Shown here: positions 56,080 to 60,235 of the stretch, one piece after another
Layout of the letters: each line of letters begins with the position of its first letter
Numbering within the stretch: position 1 is the stretch's first letter
DNA from: Candidatus Scalindua sp.
GTDB lineage: Bacteria; Planctomycetota; Brocadiia; Brocadiales; Scalinduaceae
Reading direction: 5' to 3'
DNA length: 60,235 bases
NCBI GenBank assembly: GCA_018670825.1
Contig: JABHIW010000035.1
Span: 1 to 60,235, forward strand
Notes under the pieces: generated by a model
The model's database searches: none
What the model saw: the letters and a program-made list of their open reading frames with translations, nothing else
Told to the model about the DNA's origin: nothing
Made by a program: the position numbers and the translations under genes

Positions 56080-56529
56080 TTAATTCCTTGAATCAAGTCT
56101 ATTTTGAACAAATCTATCAATCATTTTCTTGTTCTTGTATGATATGTTAGTAAATTTAACACTAAAATGTCCTTTTTCAGAATTGCTATCATATTCGCCC
56201 TTGTGCCTAATTATTCCTTTAGCCTTAAAAGGTGTTTCGTTGAGTAAGGTAAGGATTAGATCAACTTCCTTGTTAATGTTAAGTCCCCTGAATTCATGAG
56301 GGACTATAACGCCAACTCCGCTTGCACTTATATCCTTTGTTTCAAGTACATCCAAGAAAGCATCACCCATAATCTGAACTTCAAGGGGATCGTGCTCTAT
56401 ATTTACACGGATATGTTTCCTTTTTTCTTCCTTTTGTTCAGTGCCACGAATGTATCGTCTTTTTTCTTCCACTAGATTTTTATACCCCCCCTTGATTGAT
56501 ATAATGTGAAAAACGAGAATAATTGTCAT
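56080..56529 (-). CDS. PilZ-domain protein
   Basis: Up to 149 residues. The c-di-GMP motifs are RKHIRVNIEHD and TKDISASGVGVIVP (D-I-S-A-S-G). The longest frame starts at ATG 56529, but a GTG at 56472 follows a GGGGGG-rich stretch and gives a protein starting just before the arginine-rich motif. The likely role is a stand-alone c-di-GMP receptor. It is the third PilZ gene in the window. Confidence 0.82.
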   Translation of the reverse strand: MTIILVFHIISIKGGYKNLVEEKRRYIRGTEQKEEKRKHIRVNIEHDPLEVQIMGDAFLDVLETKDISASGVGVIVPHEFRGLNINKEVDLILTLLNETPFKAKGIIRHKGEYDSNSEKGHFSVKFTNISYKNKKMIDRFVQNRLDSRN

Positions 56530-56982
56530 AAGCCATATTGTAAATAATCGGCTAATTTAGTTAATACTTTAGTCATAATTTCCTTTTTATCAGCATTTTA
56601 AAGCATATGTTCGTTTGAAACTGGGTAATGAGGAGCTGGGTGTAAAGAGGCAGCATGATATCTCAACTTCGTCACCTGATTACGCTTGATATGTGAATGG
56701 TGTTTAAGATGAATGATAACAACCCAGACTTTTGTTAGTATTGCCGGTGGTTTTCGGGATGCTTGCATTATGCGTGTGGTAATGAAATTTACAAAGAAAA
56801 ATCTCCAAAAGAGCTGTGTACGAGTAAGTGATATGCAACAATTCACTACAATCATATTGCAGTCAACTCCACAGGAATCAGCAGGAAGCGAATTAAGTTG
56901 TAAGTCATTATTTAATAGTTGATAGAGTCATAACAGACACTAAATCATGTAGTTATGAAAATTGTTAAAAATCCGGTTCCCA
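56530..56982. other. Spacer, nothing recognised
   Basis: A 69-codon open frame at 56713-56922 has no ribosome-binding site and no recognisable protein features. No repeat or terminator was found. Confidence 0.4.
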
Positions 56983-58341
56983 TCATCTTAAATCATAAGG
57001 AATGTTGTAAGATTTTAACTTATTATAGAGAGTCTTTATAGATATGCCGAGAGTATCAGCTACACGTGTTTTATTACCATTCATTTTCGCCAGGGTATTA
57101 ATTATATGCTGCTTCTCAAGGCCGGAGAGAGACACATCAGCATTACGGACATAATCATCAGTATCCACATACCCTCTGATCTCTTCAGGCAGATCAGAGA
57201 CACCTATCTCTTCATTGTCGGAAATAATAATAATATTCTCTACAAAATTCTCAAGTTCTCTTATATTACCGGGCCAGGAGTATCTCTTCATACACTCAAG
57301 AGCACCAGGACAAAACTTTTTTACTGTCGGACCAGTCCTATGTGTTTTAAGAAAGTGTTGTACAAGTAGCGGAATATCATCCTTCCTATCTCTCAACGGT
57401 GGCAGGGATATACGAACAATATTAATCCTGAAGAACAGGTCCTCTCGAAAAGAACCTTTTTTCACCATAGACGCAAGGTCCTTATTGGTAGCCGTTACAA
57501 TCCTGGTATCAACAAAGATCACCTTGCTGTCTCCCAACCTGCGAATTTCTCCGGACTCCAATACTCTCAGCAATTTTGCCTGAATATTTATTGGCAGTTC
57601 ACCAACCTCATCAAGAAACAGGGTCCCTTTGTCCGCAACCTCAAAAAGCCCTAGACGTGTCTCATGGGCACCCGTAAAAGCGCCCTTAACATGGCCGAAT
57701 AGTTCACTCTCAAGAAGCGTTTCCTGAAGAGCAGCACAATTGACAGCAACAAATGAATATTTGTTCCGTTTACCTTTCTGATGAATATCTTGGGCAACAA
57801 GCTCCTTTCCCGTACCACTCTCACCCTGAATAAGTACAGTAGAGTCTGTAACGGCAACTTTGTTTATAAGGTTGAAAACCGGCTTCATTTTGTCACTCTG
57901 GCTTATCATACCTTTATTCTGGCCCTTGCTGGTAGTCAACCTCTTCAAAGAGATATTCTCTTTAGAAATCTGTCTCTTCTCATAAGCCTTCTTCAAGAGT
58001 ATATCCAGTTCGTTAAGTCTGCAGGGTTTTGTGAGGTAATCATACGCACCCATCTTCATTGACTCAACCGCACTCTCGATGGTAGCTCTGCCGGTAAGCA
58101 TTATTACCTCCACTTCAGGATCCATCCCTTTCACACTCTTCAGAGTATTAAGACCACCCATACCCGGCATCTTAATATCGAGTATTATTACCTCAAAGCT
58201 ACGCTTCCTTAACACATCAATAGCTGCCTCACCACAGTCAGCACAAGCAACAGAGTATCCCATACGGGTCAACTCCTTCTTCATAACCTTGCTGAAGGTT
58301 TTATCATCATCCACAAAAAGAAGCTTAATTTTATTTTTCAT
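56983..58341 (-). CDS. NtrC-family sigma-54 response regulator
   Basis: 452 residues. The receiver has phosphoacceptor Asp55 ([10 protein letters not shown]). The AAA+ domain has Walker A GESGTGKE, the sigma-54 contact loop GAFTGA, and Walker [13 protein letters not shown]. The C-terminal Fis-type helix-turn-helix is [20 protein letters not shown]. It activates sigma-54 promoters when phosphorylated, most likely by the kinase encoded next to it. The family includes ZraR and AtoC; the target genes are not shown by the sequence. Confidence 0.95.
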   Translation of the reverse strand: MKNKIKLLFVDDDKTFSKVMKKELTRMGYSVACADCGEAAIDVLRKRSFEVIILDIKMPGMGGLNTLKSVKGMDPEVEVIMLTGRATIESAVESMKMGAYDYLTKPCRLNELDILLKKAYEKRQISKENISLKRLTTSKGQNKGMISQSDKMKPVFNLINKVAVTDSTVLIQGESGTGKELVAQDIHQKGKRNKYSFVAVNCAALQETLLESELFGHVKGAFTGAHETRLGLFEVADKGTLFLDEVGELPINIQAKLLRVLESGEIRRLGDSKVIFVDTRIVTATNKDLASMVKKGSFREDLFFRINIVRISLPPLRDRKDDIPLLVQHFLKTHRTGPTVKKFCPGALECMKRYSWPGNIRELENFVENIIIISDNEEIGVSDLPEEIRGYVDTDDYVRNADVSLSGLEKQHIINTLAKMNGNKTRVADTLGISIKTLYNKLKSYNIPYDLR

Positions 58342-58484
58342 ATTAAGAAATATTTTACAACCTGAAATTAGTCAGACAGAAAACATGGAAAATATCGCAC
58401 AAATTATATTTTTTCTTAAGAAAGTGTTTAATACACCGATAATAACAGTATATAAAACCCGGATATACATATAAGAGGGAACAG

Positions 58485-58730
58485 ATGATTGACGAAAAAG
58501 ATATTCTTCAGCAATTTATTCAATCTATTTTACAACATATAGACTCATTAGAGAATGCTGACGGTGATAATGCAACAATAGATGAACTCAGGCTTCTCCT
58601 TTCAGATAATTTAGCTGAAAATGGTAACGTCCACGTCAGAAAATCTTTGATGAATAAGAGTGTCCATCTCTCTTTCTCAAATTATAAAGATTTTATGAAT
58701 AAATATAAAAAAGGGAATATGCATAATTAG
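58485..58730 (+). CDS. Small acidic protein between regulator and kinase genes
   Basis: 81 residues, no recognised domain. It is helical and acidic at the N-terminus (KDILQQFIQSILQHIDSLENAD), Lys-rich at the end. GAGGGAAC precedes the ATG. It is divergent from the regulator gene and convergent with the kinase gene, so it may be a regulatory add-on of the two-component pair or an unrelated small gene. Confidence 0.5.
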   Translation: MIDEKDILQQFIQSILQHIDSLENADGDNATIDELRLLLSDNLAENGNVHVRKSLMNKSVHLSFSNYKDFMNKYKKGNMHN

Positions 58731-58797
58731 GTAATCAGCATTTTCTGTCAATACCAAACCAGGCAGCACGAATCTCTGTCTTCCGACATGTGGCCAA

Positions 58798-60235
58798 CTA
58801 TGCCGAACATGTCTCTTCATCGACCGGCAGAGAGATCGTAAATGCCGTACCTTTTCCAATTCCACAGCTACTGACAGAAATCTTTCCTTTGTGTTCTTCT
58901 ATAATACCATAACAGATGGATAACCCAAGTCCAGTACCTTTCCCCGGTGGTTTGGTTGAAAAAAATGGTTCGAAAACCTTATCTAAATTCTCCGGAGCAA
59001 TACCGCAACCAGTGTCCTCAAAAATTATTTGAATATCGTCATCAACTCTTGTTGTAGTTATCTTAATTTCCCCTCCGTCTGTTGTTGCGTCGATAGCGTT
59101 CAAAACCATATTTAACAAAACCTGCTGGAGTTGATTGGTGTCTCCATAAATTGTCATGGTTTCGGGACTATAATTTTGCTCAATACTCAACTTCTCCAAC
59201 TCTTTTTGTCGTCCTATCAATGTAACAACATTGGCGAGCAGAACATTCACGTTCGCCTTACCAAATACCGGTACCTGCCTTCTAGAAAAATCTAGTAATT
59301 TGGAAATTATACTCTTACACCTATAGGTCTCGTCATAAATTGTCTTCAGGTAATCAGGGAAAACCTCTTCATCATCCTTTGACTTGAAATCCACATTCTC
59401 CATACGATCCATAAGGCCCTCAGCACAACTTGCGACGGATGCAAGAGGATTATTTATCTCATGCGCGACCCCTGCTGCCAGAGTCCCTATTCCGGCCAGC
59501 TTTTCAGACCTGCTCAAACGCTTTTGTGTCTCCTGGAGTCTTTCATATGTTTGTTTAATCTCCTGTGTCCTCTCATCTACCTTTTCCTCCAGGTTATCCC
59601 TTGCTTCAACAAGCTGGTCTGTCTTTAAGCGAATTACATTGGACGCCTTTTTTATAACCAGAAGCAGTATAAGGAACAGTAACCCCATACTCGAACCGGT
59701 TATGATTACGGCCTTTTTATGTGCCCTTGCTATCTGAATGTCCAATTCCTCCATATTCTGGTATATTTCCATAACCCCAGTCTGTTTCTCTCTATTAACA
59801 ACCCCTTTATTATATTCATAAACAGGATAATAACTCTCCAGCAAGGATACCTCTACCAGTACACCCTTTGAATCCTTCATTCCCGGTTCCTGAAGCGCGG
59901 AAGCGGGTACACTTTTTATAGCAGAATCCAATTGTAAATTTTGACCGCGTTCAAGTATATAACCTACGTGCTCAGAAATATTACTGTAAACAATCTGACC
60001 GTTCATATCAAAGAGATAGATCTTCTTCAGGTTAAAACCGTAGATATTACTTTTTATTATCTTGTCAAGGCTGTTAAACTGCTCCTTATTGTTCTCAAGA
60101 TCAATATACCCATACTTATCCATTGACGGAACAAAGAATGCTTCATACATCTCAAGATTAATGTGATTAACTATGTATCCCGCGTATTTCTCACTTCTCT
60201 CTATCAAATCATTTTTCTCAATCCTTGAGAAAACC
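58798..60235 (-). CDS. Membrane sensor histidine kinase, partial
   Basis: At least 478 residues; the frame is open to the right edge, so the N-terminus with the first membrane segment is missing. A periplasmic sensor region (residues up to about 170 of the visible part) is followed by a membrane segment (VIITGSSMGLLFLILLLVI), a coiled coil, HisKA (GVAHEINNPLASVASCAEGL) and HATPase (NALDATTDGGEI-like text, DTGCGI, GTGLGLSICYGIIEEHKG). The C-terminus is complete. It is the likely partner of the NtrC-type regulator. Confidence 0.9.
   Translation of the reverse strand, partial: VFSRIEKNDLIERSEKYAGYIVNHINLEMYEAFFVPSMDKYGYIDLENNKEQFNSLDKIIKSNIYGFNLKKIYLFDMNGQIVYSNISEHVGYILERGQNLQLDSAIKSVPASALQEPGMKDSKGVLVEVSLLESYYPVYEYNKGVVNREKQTGVMEIYQNMEELDIQIARAHKKAVIITGSSMGLLFLILLLVIKKASNVIRLKTDQLVEARDNLEEKVDERTQEIKQTYERLQETQKRLSRSEKLAGIGTLAAGVAHEINNPLASVASCAEGLMDRMENVDFKSKDDEEVFPDYLKTIYDETYRCKSIISKLLDFSRRQVPVFGKANVNVLLANVVTLIGRQKELEKLSIEQNYSPETMTIYGDTNQLQQVLLNMVLNAIDATTDGGEIKITTTRVDDDIQIIFEDTGCGIAPENLDKVFEPFFSTKPPGKGTGLGLSICYGIIEEHKGKISVSSCGIGKGTAFTISLPVDEETCSA

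Noticed and set aside
56713..56922. 69-codon plus-strand frame near 56.8 kb
   Set aside because: No ribosome-binding site, no family features and mixed composition; treated as non-coding.

Overview
The window looks like a chromosomal segment of a free-living, Gram-negative, anaerobic or microaerophilic bacterium. The background is AT-rich. It encodes a PEP-CTERM-sorted surface protein, a TonB receptor, a lipoprotein cytochrome, many two-component and cyclic-di-GMP proteins, a group 3b-type [NiFe] hydrogenase and radical-SAM metallocluster maturases. This mix is most like an anammox planctomycete (Brocadiales, perhaps a Scalindua relative). That assignment is inferred from gene content and style; no rRNA or marker gene is present, and a Desulfobacterota- or Nitrospirota-like host is not excluded.

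Layout. 1-3.9 kb: 3' part of a very large secreted protein (tandem lectin-like/FN3 repeats, an eight-blade PQQ-like propeller, a final FN3). 4.4-8.8 kb: universal stress proteins (one tandem-domain, one single, one frameshifted), a small HAD phosphatase and an ABC-F ATPase. 9-11.6 kb: two small zinc-ribbon proteins (one a triple C-x2-C-x8-H-x-C repeat with a histone H1-like tail) and a tandem pair of exported cupredoxin-like proteins. 12.3-22 kb: a split sulfhydrogenase locus, with hydB separated from hydG-hydD-hydA and the maturation protease by about 5 kb holding a GAF-like/membrane protein, rpiB, an alcohol dehydrogenase, a BrnT/BrnA-type toxin-antitoxin pair and a LOG protein. 22-25.7 kb: response regulator, membrane histidine kinase, an ornithine cyclodeaminase/alanine dehydrogenase family enzyme and a secreted protein. 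26-33 kb: a reverse-strand set of TonB receptor, YfiR-like protein, membrane histidine kinase and hybrid kinase.

34.2-36.9 kb holds the most striking unit. A HypC domain ([NiFe] chaperone) is fused to a HydE-type radical SAM enzyme ([FeFe] maturase), and its reading frame overlaps that of a complete HydG. No HydF and no [FeFe] hydrogenase is visible, whereas a [NiFe] hydrogenase lies 12 kb away. This suggests, but does not prove, a hybrid route for making Fe(CO)(CN) ligands. 37-45.7 kb holds two small unknown genes with duplicated leaders, a GGDEF-EAL protein with an altered EAL domain, a CheC-like protein, a possible MITE, a GT-B glycosyltransferase-like protein, a DUF3786 protein, a hemerythrin-like membrane protein, PspC and PilZ proteins.

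46-60.2 kb: a Lys/Glu/Ala hendecad-repeat exported protein, a 1.6-kb-residue PEP-CTERM adhesin of clearly higher GC, a diheme cytochrome lipoprotein with an 18-unit KEELV spacer, an NYN-domain putative RNase followed in frame by a csrA remnant, a third PilZ protein, and an NtrC-type regulator with its histidine kinase (the kinase runs off the right edge). Several dispersed palindromes and duplicated short sequences mark the intergenic spaces, and terminators are visible after a few genes. Three PilZ proteins, one GGDEF-EAL protein, a YfiR homologue and at least four histidine kinases make signalling a dominant theme.
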